Positions 1 to 13,900 of a stretch of DNA of 64,000 bases are shown piece by piece. Numbering within the stretch: the first letter of the stretch is position 1; each line of letters opens with the position of its first letter. A model generated the notes under the pieces. That model was given only the letters and a program-made list of their open reading frames with translations. It was not told the DNA's origin and did no database searches. The translations under genes and the position numbers were made by a program. Source of the stretch: Branchiostoma floridae (lineage: Eukaryota > Chordata > Leptocardii > Amphioxiformes > Branchiostomatidae); assembly GCF_000003815.2 (NCBI RefSeq), contig NC_049980.1, positions 5,469,004-5,533,003 on the forward strand, read 5' to 3'.

Positions 1-20
1 AGTATGCAGACGTGTCTTAC

Positions 21-200
21 GTGTGCATGTTGGCACAGGGTTGCTCCATGTTCCGTCGGCTTGGCACGTCAAAGGAGAATCGCCGTTCAGTACGTATCCC
101 GAGTTACAGGTGAACGTGATCCTGTCCTGGTACAAGTTTGAACCGGTTGGTGGTACCCGGGCTCCGTTGGTTGGGGCCGTCAACACGGGGCATTGCCTAC
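21..200 (-). CDS. Gene 1 exon 10: extra CCP/sushi domain (D-type)
   Basis: This 180-nt phase 1-1 exon has acceptor TTTCAG (201-206) and donor GTAAG (16-20). The sequence is of the D type ([18 protein letters not shown]). Gene 2 has a TSP1 exon in this relative position, so gene 1 either gained a CCP by exon duplication or gene 2 lost one. The gene continues beyond position 1. Confidence 0.87.
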
Positions 201-3200
201 CTGAAATGGTAAAACAGCCTTGGTCAGGAACTTAAAGCTACTTAGAAATAGCCTAAAGTCAAAATTAATGTCGTATAACCTGTAAAGAGATCATGCTAGA
301 AATGCTAAACATGGGGACCCCATCCTCCCTCGCAGGGACATCCAACAGCCAAACCGCCTGTCTGTGTGTACCCTGCTATTTCAACCGTCACTCTTAGTTC
401 CTGACCGCCCTGCTTATAAATATTAATGAGATTACCCTTATATACGCGAGACCCCTTTTGAAAACTGAAAGGCCTATTCTCTGATTGGCTGACAGCTGGT
501 TGGGGGGGGGGGGGGCGTCCACAGGAATTAGGAGTGGCGGTTGAAAGAGCAGGGTACATCCAGACAGGCTGACAGGTTTGGCTGTTTGATGTCCCTTCGA
601 ATTCGTAGGAGGATGAACGACCCTTGCTAGATCAATCTTGGACGGAGCTTGTAAGAATGAGTTCATGGCAACTGTACGCTAGGAATTGGTGATATCAATC
701 ATTATCAGCCTCGCATCTTACGTTCGCATGTTCCAACAGGATTGCTCCATGTTCCGTCAGCTTGGCACGTCACAGGAGAGACTCCGTTCAGCTGGTATCC
801 CGAGTTACAGGTGACTGTAACCTGGTTTGGGTAGGCGTATGGTCCAGAAGGATTCAGTGCTCCGTTAGTTGGGGCCGTCAACGCTGGACATCCTCTGGCT
901 GAAATTGTCAATAACATTTTGATTTATTCCTGTGTAGTGTTGTTTTAATACTGAAAGTGGAGCAACTACTTTCTTTAAATTGATACTTAATTCCTAAAAC
1001 TGTATTCTAAGGTTACAATTCCACGATGGATACTTCTTTCTTAGGAACATATGTAACCCGTCTTACGTTCGCATGTTGGAACAGGGTTGTTCCATGTTCC
1101 GTCAGCTTGGCACGTCAAAGGAGAATCGCCGTTCAGTACATATCCAGAGTTACAGGTGAACGTGATCCTGTCCTGGTAGGAGTTTGAACCGGTTGGTGGT
1201 GCCCGCGCTCCGTTAGTTGGGGCCGTCAACACGGGGCATTGTATGCCTGAAATGTTTAATAAACACTCTTGATCAGAAACCCTCAACGATATATTGACCT
1301 TTGCTCAAGTAGAACCTCTGAATGACTCATGTTAGAAAAAAAACAACCTTGACGACCTTTGCTAAAATTAATTTTGCTCGAAACTTTTAACAATGAATTA
1401 AGTTCATGGCAACAGCAAGCTACGAATTGCTAGTAACAATAATTGTCAAACGCATCTTACGTTCGCATGTTCCAACAGGGTTGCTCCATGTTCCGTCAGC
1501 TTGGCACGTAACAGGAGAGACTCCGTTCAGGTTGTATCCCGAGTTACAGGTGACTGTAACCTGGGCCGGGTACGAGTATGATCCAGTGGGACTCAGCGCT
1601 CCGTTAGTGGGGGCCGTCAACGCCGGGCATGGTCTCGCTGTAGTGGTAAAATATCTATGTTCAGATATCTAATATTTTTACTTAACATACGTATATATAT
1701 ATACATAGAGTGACGTCCGATGGTTGTCTTTCACGTGTTTACTATCAAAGTCCGATAGTAGATGTCTACTGTGGCCATCCTCCTTATCATAGACTTCTTA
1801 TCACTTCTTAACATTTCAAGGCATTCGGATAGCGCAGCCGAACACCAGCCGACTGAGCCGACCGCCAGCCGATTGAGCCGACCACCAGCCAACTACAGCC
1901 GACTTAGCATCCAAATCACTCCTTACCTCCTAGTCGGGGGAGAGTCGGAAATCAAATTCCGGCTATATGTAAGCTAGGCTTAAGTGTCTGCGTGTCAAAA
2001 CATATTTTACAATAAATAGTTAGTATCACTTAGTGTCAAGCTCATCTTACGTTCGCATGTTGGGACAGGGTCGCTCCATGTTCCGTCAGCTTGGCATGTC
2101 AGAGAAGAGACTCCGTTCAGTTGGTATCCCGAGTTACAGGTGACTGTAACCTGGTTCGGGTAGGAGTACGGTCCGGCAGGATTCAGCGCTCCGTTAGTTG
2201 GGGCCGTCAACGCCGGGCATGGTATGGCTGTAATAGTGAAATATACTATAATTAGATATCTAATATTTTACTATGAATACAGTGGCCATATCCCAATTAT
2301 TATAGACTTATGTCCACTAAATTGTAGGCACGTACGACGTAAAACACATTTGATCGATAAATTCTTTCATTTCTATTTTGTGTTGGAAAACTTTCAGTAA
2401 GTCATAGTCATACGGTGTATTACAGCACCGTTGGGGTTATACCGCCCCTTACGGTATTCCATTTCTTCTAGCTGTTCAAAGCCAGGTCTCCCGTCCGAGT
2501 GAACGATGTAAATCACCGAGTGGCTGATACGAGACGGAAGTACACCAGACCTGAGGCCATTTGGGTGATTTGAAATAAGTCACCAACTCCAGACGGAAGG
2601 ATTTGCACCATCGCACACCGGGGCATGCCCTACCGTTTTTCGAAAGGTGTGGTGGGTTCTCTAACGTGCGTAATATGTGGCTCTTCCCAAACACTGGAAA
2701 ACTTTATCACATTTAACGTTACCTTGACAAGTTGGTACGGGGTGGCTCCATGCGCCGTCGGCTTGGCAGGTAGCTGAGGAGTCACCGACGAGTCGGTACC
2801 CCTGGTTACAGTCAAACTGCACCACGTCCTGGTAAGTGTTGGCACCGCTTGGATCCACAGTGCCATCTGCTGGAGCCGCCCGGATCGGACATGTGACAAC
2901 TAGAACGACAAAAAAAACATTTATTTAAGCAAAAGCTGAGAATCAGCTCGCTGTACGCCAGGTATAAGTTCCAAGCAAAACGGGTCTTAATGTTTTGACC
3001 AAGTACCATTCGTACTATTTACTGCAAGCATTGTAGCCAATATCATGGAGGCAATCCATATGTCGGGCTATCAGATACCACATATTGTTACCTCGGACTT
3101 CGTAAACGGAGATTTTGTTTGTAGTCACTTTTTATGGTGTCTTTGTCACGTAAGTATCCATCAACTTTCTATTTTACAACTATCCAGCAAGTTTCACTTC

Positions 3201-6200
3201 TGCAACTTAAGCCATGGCTACCTCCCTAGTGTCACTTCTACAAGTATAGTTGTTAGGCTTCAACACAACATGCCTATCTGACCACCCCCGAAGAGGATTT
3301 TTTTTCTGAAATCAATGAGCGCGCTGATGTCATCCATAAGATTTACTTGCTTTATCCTTATAGGACGAAGTAATTGATTACGAGTAGGTCCAACATTGCG
3401 ACTCACCTCGACAAGTCAGACCGTCTCCCACGAACCCGGTGACGCAGGCACACTGAAATGTTCGGCCGAGGACAGTGCAAGTGGCCATGGCATCGCACGG
3501 GGAGGGGTCGCACAAGTCGCTACCTGCATTAAGGTGCATAATGAAATTTGATTTAGTTCAATATTAGACACATTTGATTAAAATATATATTGTCGACTAC
3601 TATATACAGACAAATGAAGGCATCCGTAGGTTACTGAAAAAAAGTAGAAATGGGCAAAAGAAGACTCCGTAAAAACTGCAACATATTTGATGAAAAAAAG
3701 ATATTGTCAACTACGTATACGTACTGTATATAGATAAATGAAGTGAGAAAGTTTAGCATTTACCAGCCCCCGTGGGTTAATGGAAAATAAAGTAGAGGTG
3801 GGGAGAAACTGACAGGAAATAATATGCCAGAGGCCAGTAAGCCGGCCATCGGAGAACATCTTTCAACCTTGCAAAATTTTGCTTCCATAGCTGGCTTAGT
3901 CCTTTGACGTATATGGTCAATTTCTACAATGTTTTTGAGACTATATTGAAAACCTAACCCTGGGAAAACCAAACGGAGAATTCAAACTTACTGTCGCAGA
4001 TGGACTGTCCAATCCGTTGCGCGTGATCGTTTATGGCTTCCGCGAGAGCCCCGTAATCATCCACCCTAAATACCCTGTCCTGGTCGCCTGCAATGTCCAA
4101 CAGTGTTTGGTCGGTGATGTCCAAACGGTGCCCAACGCCAATCGCAAACACCGTTACACCTTGTTGCCTCAGTCTCTCTGCTGGAGCTGCTACTTCATCA
4201 TGGGGGTCATCGTCCGTGAGGACGACTAGAATCGGAAGGACGTTGTCTCTAGCGCCGTTGGCTTGGGTGAAGGAGTTGGTGCGAACGTAGTCCAGGGCTT
4301 CTCCTGTGTACGTTCTGCCTCTGTCGTAGTCGATGTTCCTCACGGCCGTATCGAAATCGTTCCTGTTGTCGAACTCGTTGAGGCGGACATGGGTCACTTC
4401 CGCGCCGCTGTCGCTGAAGGTGACTACTCCAACCCTCGTGGCGTCTTGAGCAAATTCGAAGTTGCTGGTCACTTCGATGACGAAGTCCTTCGACGTCTCG
4501 AATCCACCAGCCCTCACGCTTTCCGAGCTGTCTACCAGGAAGACAATGTCTACATGCTGGGCGCATTGACCTGAAACAGCAGATACGAGACGTATTTGAG
4601 AACTTAGTCACGTTTAGGATTGTGTTCTAGCCGCAAAAGCGCCACCTACATCGGCTTCATTTGGCGGCGAGATGCAGTACGAGAGATAGAAGATGTCTGA
4701 TAGGCATCGAAACGTAAGCATATAAGAACCACTGGTTAAGAATAAGACTTTTTTTACACTTCTATATTATACCAACCTGATAGAAATGATTTTAGGCATG
4801 TATTTGAGACCTAATACAAACTTTGAAATGTGATTTTCGATCAGTTTTATCGGAATGATTCATTTACGTGCATTCATCATTGGTTACGTAGGTATTAAAA
4901 GTCATCTTCATGCAAATGAAAAATCAGAAATTTCATAAAATCAATTCTTTATCAATTTACAGGTATTGAATGTTAAATGTCCACATTATTGTTTTTATGG
5001 TTTTGAGTGATACAACACCAATCTTATCTTTGTGGATGATCCTATATTTACCATTCTACACTCCGACATACCATGACAAAAATTGCGGTAGGTGAATCTA
5101 AATTCCGTTACCTGTTGGAGACGGCGTCTGCTGTCCAACGACTGAAAACAAAAAGTGATGAAAGATGATTAGTATTTAATATGTAATTAGACAGGAATTA
5201 ATACGAGAGAACAGTGTTTTACATCGCCATGACCACATTATGATATTCAGTGGGTGACTGTGTACCACGCTCTTAAGATCATTCTAGATCATGACGTATA
5301 GGCTATGACGTATGAAGTATAAGTCACGATAAACTTATGAACTTATAACTTCCCATGAAGGAGCCCTAAATCCAGAACAAAGTTCTTTTTGGTTTATATT
5401 AATTCTATAAAGTAAAGAATTCATATAGCATCACATTTTTGAAAATAAATCAATATTCCACCACACACAAATATCATTAGAACCTTGCGCATCAAAAAGC
5501 ATTTAGAGTCCACTCCCCAGTTCTACCCGAATTATATTAATCAATCTTAGCCCAATGCTGAATACAATGTCCTTTCCACCGCCTGACGAAAGGTAGGCTA
5601 CAAATTTATTTCAGTGACGTCGATAAGGAAAACTCTTGTTACGTGTTCTTAAATGTTTTATGAAGAATTGCTCCTCCTGGTGTTCTTATTGTCCCTCATT
5701 TATGTCAAAAATATTCTCCATAAAGGCAGTGTATATGCGTATAGGAAATACATGTGTAGGGTCTGTATGGGTTTAGTGTGTGTTATGAATTGTTTACAAA
5801 CACGTCGCGTACTATACTTCACCACAAATGAAACTCTACAAAACGTGTTCTGATAATGTATACATTGATACATCAAATAATGAAAAACCATACCCTTCCT
5901 GACGTTATGTGTCCCTTTAACATAAAAAAGTGATATAAAGTCAACGTTTATTAAAAAAAAAAACTATGAGAATACAAGGATCTTGAATATTTGAAGGTAA
6001 GATATAAACATTTGCATGTCAAGGCATTGTTATCTTTTTATATTACTTTTGCCCCTTGGCTAATACCATTGCCTCTCTTAGTAGCCTTTTTAGTTCTGGT
6101 TGATTATATTATCAAATAGTGATACACATGTAAACCACTACTCTTTCTTCTTTCCTTTCAGAGTCCTTGACATTATTATCAATGAACAAAATACGTCAAC

Positions 6201-6736
6201 TGGGGAAACTAGAATAAGCAACACATGTACGTAATTTAGTTTTACCAAAAAATGACAACACAGGAACAAAGCGGTGGTCAGAGGTCAACGCAAATATCAT
6301 ATACTACTAAATCAACGTAACGTTTATGCTTTGAACATACATAATTATTGTTTACAACCGGGATGGCCATAATGACAAAGAAATTAATATTCAACAATCA
6401 ATAGACCAATCAATTTTTAGTGATTAACATGGGAGACAGTGTCTGAGCTGAGCTGAGTAACAACTTAGAAATTTTAACATTCTGCACACCCAATTCACAA
6501 TAGTTTAACAGGTCATTGGAGTTCATGTATGTGTACCATCTGGGGGAAGATTTCATTGCGATGACGTCATCAGCGCCTTTCCCACCAGGACCCGGATGAT
6601 CAGTTGATAGATTATAATGCCAGGGAGTGATACGTGTAAGCGAGGTGTGGCTCTCCTCAAATACGTATATGGGACCTCCACTTCATATAGTCATAGGTTG
6701 TACACTGAAATAATTCTTTAATTTAATTGTTTACGA

Positions 6737-6782
<46 letters not shown>

Positions 6783-7818
6783 AGAGAGAGGAGAAGGTAT
6801 ACAAAGGGTCACTTGAGAGCTAACAGAACTTTTTCAATCATGTTGACATTTTGAATACCGCGGTCGTTCTAATCGTCAAAGATACGGCCCTAAACTAGGA
6901 ACTAACTGAGCAAAGATAAGGAAAAATAAACGTTAAGTACCCAAGGGCAATACGCGGTGCCATACCAACGGATTCGAACCAAGAAATACTGGGTTTTCGG
7001 CCAAACACTGTCTTTGTTGTTGTCTTTTGTTGTCTGACCCAGCAATGTGTTAAGCTCGTCTACCATTTACAGAAGTATTCAACAACGAAATTGGTCATTA
7101 TGCTTGACCTGGTAGTGCATTAAAATGGTTATTTGAGTTGGGTGTAACTACAGATAGTTTAACATACCGTAGTGCTCAGCGTTCACAGGTACTGATTCAT
7201 CTTTTCTACGTCATTATACCCCCACTGGGGCGGCAACGAAATTTTCCATATCGTAAACTTTTGTCTATTTATTCGAACGGTCGTCCCCATTACTCTCCAA
7301 GCAGAAGTTAGACTCAGGCTATATTTTTTGCATTTTTAGCCGTTTTTATCCGACTTTCTATTTTGTACTAAAATCTTGATGTGTCTAGACCAGGAGACAC
7401 CAATATTTCAGTACAAAATAAAAAGCCCGATAAAAACAAAAACGTCGAAAAAACAGTCGGAGCCTAACCTCTGCTTGGGGAGTAGTCTCGCTTACCATAT
7501 CCGGGCGGTTTATAACTTTTAGGGGGACTTAGAAGAGCAACGTTTTGAATACAAATATTCCACAGTATCATAATAAATTGTAAATATAGAAATCAAAAGG
7601 AAAGTGCATCCCCTCGGATTCGAACCCGAGAAAAGCTCTTTCGAGAAAAGCTCTTTATACCCTATCAACTACTAAAAAAACACCACGATGTCGATAAAGC
7701 GTGCTAATACAATTACGGGCGCGGTCAAATAGGTCGTGCGAGAGGATATAGGGAGGGAGGGGGGTAGGGAGGAAGGAGAGAGACAGAGTCTGTATGTGTG
7801 TGTGTGAGTGGGGGGGTG

Positions 7819-7904
<86 letters not shown>

Positions 7905-10900
7905 GCGTGTGTGTCTGTGTGTATGTGTACGTGTGTGTGACACAGAGAGAGGGAGAGAGACAGATAGATAGAAGATATACAAAGGGCCACTTGAGAGATT
8001 ATCAGACAGGACTTTATTAATCATGTTGCCATTTTGAATATGCCTCGGTCTTTCTATCTCAAGAAAACATCGCTCTCTTCTCCCCCAGACAGCACGTTAT
8101 ATTTGCCCCCAACGAACGCATTGAATGTTGACCTTTGAAAGTGACATATTTTGTCTACTGTATGAATTTACGAAGCTATCATATGCTTTTTCTGCGCCTT
8201 CTATTGTGTGTGTGGGGGGGGGCAGAGTATGATAGCTCCGCAAATAGTCCATAAAAGTTACGTTGCAGCATTAAAAAAACTAGCAGAAAAAATCGTAAGA
8301 AAAAGATTTATGACTCAACAGAATCCAAAATAATAAAGGAAAATCTATTTTATTCCTTTTTTTTCGACGTGATAATCAGAAAACGAAGTCTGAATTTCTT
8401 TGAAAATCAAGTCATTTTGGATTGGAATGCAATATTTGAAGAGACTCAAGTCCCAGGAATATTGACTTGTGGGGGCGATTGCCCTGTACAAAGTCTGAAT
8501 TGTCCAGTCATCTCGTCTTGATTTCATCAGAGTGAAGAAGACTTGGGGGCGATCGCCCTGTCAGGACTTGGGGGCGATCACCCTGTCAGTGCTTGGGGCG
8601 ATCGCCCTGTGATCAGAACTTGGGGGGCGATTGCCCTGTCAGTGCTTGGGGGCGATCGCCCTGCCAGGGCTTGGGGGCGATCGCCCTGTCAGGATTTGGG
8701 GGCGATCGCCCTGTCAGTCCTTGCAGTACCTGGGGGCGATCGCCCTGACAGGACAATCGCCCGTGGTGGGCCAGTATGGGGCGACTGCCCCTACTAGGGA
8801 AAATAAAAGTACATGACAAGTAGATTTTGCACAAATATTTTGTCAACCTGTTCAATGGATCACAAAAGAACTACTCAATTGAATAAGACGTTACAGCGTA
8901 GTCATCAATCATACCTGTTTATGATACTTAGCTCCTTGAATTATGATGATCAATTTTGAACTACATCGATATCTTTCACAAGGTAGGCGTATTCCTTTCA
9001 TACATACATGACAAGGTGTGTTGAAAAGCAGACAATACATATCTTACTCTTCTTGGCAATATCAAAGGATGATAATTTTCGTAGACGCTATCAGTAAATA
9101 CGTGGTGCATTTATAAGCTGTGACTACTAAAAGCGGCTGGAAAGAGAAATAGGCCTAATAGACAGATATTATGTCGGAGGAGTTAGTCCGCTAAAGGTTT
9201 ACAGTTTGCCGACCTGAGCAAAATGTACTCCTATAACGGACAAACCCCTCTTGCATGTTATCCGTCTATTTGGCCGATTTCTTAACTTTCCAGCCACCCC
9301 AGGAGTAAAGGATGATTAAAGGAAACGTTAAAACAGTTTGTGTTCGTCTAACACATGAAACTAATGATTACACTCAAAACTGCGTTCTACATAAAAGTAA
9401 TGGACCGTTTCTATATTTCGTTAGCTGAATCACACTTGTATTTTTAAGTCGGGGCGAGGGCCGGCAAAGGTGCCATTACCTGTTCCCTCGCCCCTTACAC
9501 TTCTGTGTTGAATCTTAATAAACAAATAAACTTGTAAGTTGGATATGGTTCAGTCGATCAGTGGTTAATCCTGGTTGCAGCCAGTGTCTTGTGAATCTAC
9601 TGTTATGTTCAAATTCCATGCCCTTCGGTACGCTCTCAATTCTGGCTACATCTTGCAGCTGCTTCTTCCATCAGCGCGAGCGAAACTAGACCATACTTGC
9701 TCACTACGTATACCTCTCCTAGTCCTTTCCATCCGTGGTATTCTCTGAGCAGCAACCTGTAGCCAATGAATGAATGAATGGATGAAGAATGACACTGCAA
9801 CCCACACATAAAATAAATAGAAAGCCTAAGGTAAGGTGTGAAGCAGACACAGACACGTGTATGCATACATTGCATATTGTACAGTATGACATAAATACAT
9901 ACATAATATACATACAACAGTGGACTACTTATATGCCAGAAGGGCTCAAATTCACAGATTGACAGCTGAGGAAAGCAGTCACAAAAGCATATCCGACAAA
10001 AGGAATTAAGATGTGGAGCAGGCAGGAGACATGTTCCTTAGAAACATTTGATCAAAACAGTCAAAAGAAACTGTTACTTCTCTTAATTCGGTCAGAAAGT
10101 AGAATAGGGATTTGCTACATAGATGCATGAGTAAGTGATTTCATTTTTTCTCTGATGTACAGACGGTAAATATTTGTTCAGCTACCCTATTTTCTTGACA
10201 ATCTCTTGAGTAAACTGACATGTCTTAGACAACTAAGTGTTACCCGTAAACTGCAGGTTCAGAAAGATTGGAATCTGTCTTTACGGATATTAATTTATTA
10301 TTAATGAAGGGATCAACAAAAGTAATGACTTGATTTTGTTTAAAGCAACGCACATTTCACGCTGTAACAATGTAATAAAGACAATTCAAAACCTTGCATT
10401 GCTAGGCAGAGCCATATGCATGAAAAATATATTGTGCATTTGCACACTGTCAAACTATTACTACTATATGATACTAGCAAAGGAACGGCACGATCGCAGG
10501 AAACATTGAACTAAAGAAACAATGGATATGAATAGTTAAGAGGCTATGACAGTTCATGGAATAGAGAATGGTCAAAGTCGCCTTCTATCTAGTCTATGCA
10601 TAATTTTATTAACTGTGGTCTTGGTAAAGATCTTACCCCATTCCTCCCATTAGACAGCTTTCCAGACGACTTTCGCTGACTCTAAGGGATCAGAAGATGT
10701 CTCATAACGGACCTGGATAAGATTGTGGTGAGAACATGGATACAGTAAGTCCATAAAATCCGTGGCGCTTCTAACAATGTGTTTTCATAACAAGTCGCCA
10801 TTTCTGTTAACTCCTAAGGTCCCATTACATCAGACAAAATCTGAAAAGAAAGAAGCGGTCTGAAACAGCCCTCCAATTGCTTATCAAACGACCTGCATGC

Positions 10901-13900
10901 AGAAAGTGCAAATGTTGACCGTTGACCACCGAGTGACCAATAGTAGGAAAGGAATAGTAATTGAACAGGACCTCTCAACATCAGCTCACCATAGCTCTCT
11001 TGGCACGTTAAGCTGAATAAGCCATTCTTTTTGAAAAAAAAGTTAGGTTTGCCTTATTGGAATAATTTGTAGCAGATTGCGTAACATAGCTCAAAACCTT
11101 GCTCCTATAGTATGTAATGAAGGTAATGGCAACAATCTCGTCAAAAAGGTAAAAGCTCAACACACAAATGAATAAAAAATATGTCATTGTTTTGGTTCTA
11201 TACACTACACCTTAATGTACCCATATTACCAAATGATCGGAAAACGTTGAAGGCACATTAGGCGACAAAGGAACTATTTTGAATCCAAAATTAAAAACCA
11301 TTCGACCTATTACTGCGATAGAGCTGTATTGCAATTAAAAACCAGTGACCGTAGGTAACATACTCTCAGAACACAGTACGCGGGCCCTGGTTATCTCTCC
11401 GGGTGCCAATTACCTCTGGGTGCAAATAAAGACTGGGGCTTCTATCGTTCTCTGGCGCAAGGACTATAGATTAGCGCGAAAGGGCTATAGTTTAGAGCGA
11501 GGGACTGGTATCCAGGCTACCCTGTATCGGGCTTCCCGACGAAGACTGTACGAACTGGTCGCTTGTGTATAGCGACTCACAAATTGAAAACGGTCAGCAA
11601 AAGTATTTTATGAAACGAGAAGAAAAAGATAGCAGGCTAGATTTCGCGGGTATTCCCTCTGCATTTCACGAGAAATACATCGGTCTACTGCATACAAAAC
11701 TCACATAGAGTTATACCAACACCATGTGAAGGTCCGTTAGGCTCCGACATGAAATCGAACATGGCCAAATAGGGGAACCGTACGCGTGGGAAAGCTTAAC
11801 TTCTTTTACTATCCAAGCAGAGGTTAGGTTCCGGATGTTTTTTTTTTACGTTTCTATGGCTTAGGCATTTTCCCGGGCTTTCTATTATATACCGTTTCCT
11901 TTCTTTATGCCTCGCGGCCTAGGCCGGGAGACATCAGAAAGCCCGATGAAAATGACAAAAAAAAAACTAATCTCCAAGCAGATCCTACGGTGCCATAAGA
12001 TAGTATCAAAGCTGGCCAGGGAGTACAGCCGGCTAAGGGAGTCAAACGGGCACCGGCACGGGAAGTTTGATACTATACATTACGCACCGTGGATCTGGTT
12101 GGAGATTTAAAAAAAAAAACGTCAAAAAGCAGCCGGAGTCTTATCTGTCTAACCTCTGCTTGGAGAGGAGACTTGTTTATACTAGGCGATAGCTAAATCT
12201 TTCAATTTCTTTAATCTCCAAGCAGATCCTACGGTGCCATAAGATAGTATCAAAGCTGGCCAAGGAGTATAGCCGGTCAAGGGGAATCAAACGGGCACCG
12301 GAAACCGAATGGATGCAGATCCTACGGTGGGTTTGATACTATATTACGCAACCGTGGATCTGCTTGGAGATTACAATTTCTTGGCAGGCGAGAAGATGAC
12401 TCAGCCAGGCATCCTAGCCACGTGACCCGTGACTGGTACATACAGTACCAACGGGACGTCCCTCGAGCCCTGTGCTAAACCTGGTTGTATCGACACCAGA
12501 CCAGGATTGAAAATTCAAGTAAATTGCCATGTGCTTGAATCGTGATTTATTTCAGAACTACGTAGCTTAAACGAAAACTATATCGTTAATGAAGAGTCGC
12601 CCTAACCAACTATTGTGCTAGATCTATTACTAGATTTTATCTGTGGTACCAAAACACTTCCAGATGCCCGCATATATAATATTTTATAGAGGTTCATCTG
12701 AAGTTAGATTACATAATTTACAAGTCAAGATTCCACGAGCAAATGGAATCATACCCCGCACTCTACAACTACAGTACAAGAAAACCCACAAAGACCAACA
12801 GCGACAATCAACTGATGAGAGACCGTCTATAAAACAAGAAGCTCCTACATGCCTTGTAAGACCTTGTAGAGATCTACGGCTACTCAACTCGACAAGCCCC
12901 CCTCCCGCCTATTAAACAATAACAGTATCGCCTCCCCAAAGAACAGGTCCCCAAGTGTTATACTTCGGGTGGTACACTTCGAGTGGTACACTGTATCATT
13001 TCAGAATGAAGTTCTACATACCAAAGAACATTGGGGAGCTATCCAGTCGGAAAGGCAGGCGTGTACCGCGGTCTGTTCAGTTGTTATTTTCCATAAACGA
13101 GGCGCCCGCTCTTCCACGTTGATCGATCATTTCACCATATTTGTTACAGCCACGTGAAAGTCTGTCCGTTCAAGGGAGGCCATCCTTTGTCCGTTGCCAT
13201 GATGTAACTCACGAAGAGACTGCAGAATGTCACGAAATAAGTTTAAGTCGAATCAACATAACTGTTTTGACTGTGAGAAAAGTAGTGGACCGGCCAGGGC
13301 TTTTTTTAAACCGGGGAACGGGGGCGCCGCGCCCCGATACTATCTACGTGCGCCCCCTTACTCAAATTACCGATTGTACTTTCTCTTTCAATGTAGCATT
13401 ACTTTACCATATTCACAACATGCAGTCTGTTTCAAACTGATCCTTTTTCCAGTGAACATGTAACAAAAACAACATACAATAATGTATCTTATTATTACAA
13501 GCTTCATTACTCTCAAAATATCCCAAAACATATTAATAAAACCACAAAAATAACAATTTCTGGCTTTGAGTAAAGCACACAGCAGCATGCCCACGTTCTC
13601 ATTGATAAGTTCATGGGAGGTTGGAAGAGTTCATTTTAAGTAGTAACAGGGAAAACATCTTTTTCATGGACTGTAAATTAAACATCCTTTCTTGGAAATA
13701 TTTGAATCCATATTGCACATTAAATTCAGATGGGTAAATCACTAGACAAAAGTAGCTAAAAACATAGTAATCTATACTAACTATCACATCAAAATATTGT
13801 AAATAAAATGTTAGCTCCTCCCCTTTCTGTCTGGCCCCACCTACCTGACTCCACACACTGGCTACAACACTTTTGATGTGAAACATGATATCCCTGTGAC

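Larger units (their letters stand above)
5142..8311 (-). other. Intron 1 of gene 1, 3' part
   Basis: This non-coding stretch is conserved with 53619-56908 of gene 2. It holds microsatellites, a MITE (7291-7484) and two tRNA-like B-box fragments (around 6973 and 7613, minus). It also has a diverged tandem duplication of about 1.18 kb in which a GT/AG-rich tract is followed by ATACAAAGGG-CACTTGAGAG (6741 onward and 7796 onward). The small frames at 5653-5891 are shared by both copies but look like conserved non-coding DNA. Confidence 0.6.

Noticed and set aside
2697-2723. SINE supplying the 5' splice site of CCP A in gene 1
   Set aside because: The resemblance (ACGTTAAATG) is short, and the donor-proximal intron aligns better with the SINE-free intron of gene 2.
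5653-5891. Possible short gene conserved in both copies
   Set aside because: Frames on both strands are equally kept, no start context or domain is seen, and conservation follows from the recent duplication.
7570-7680. tRNA genes at B-box-like GGTTCGAATCC sites (also near 6973, 28790, 50333, 56145)
   Set aside because: No full cloverleaf with acceptor stem and anticodon arm could be assembled; these are SINE heads or fragments.
7655-8024. THTHTH and CVCVCV open frames (also at 29849-30476, 50976-51310, 56181-56591)
   Set aside because: They are translations of GT/CA microsatellites.
8470-8785. CRISPR-like array of regularly spaced repeats
   Set aside because: Units are contiguous 25-mers with palindromic cores and no distinct spacers, in a eukaryotic intron and mirrored at the other end of a mobile element.
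8543-8816. Open frames reading GAIALSGLGGD and similar
   Set aside because: They are translations of the subterminal tandem repeat, open in several frames and on both strands.
12643-12915. 90-codon frame repeated in both arms (also 15234-15506 with 18332-18060)
   Set aside because: Identity between arms reflects the inverted repeat itself. Open frames exist on the opposite strand too, and no domain or splice context is seen.
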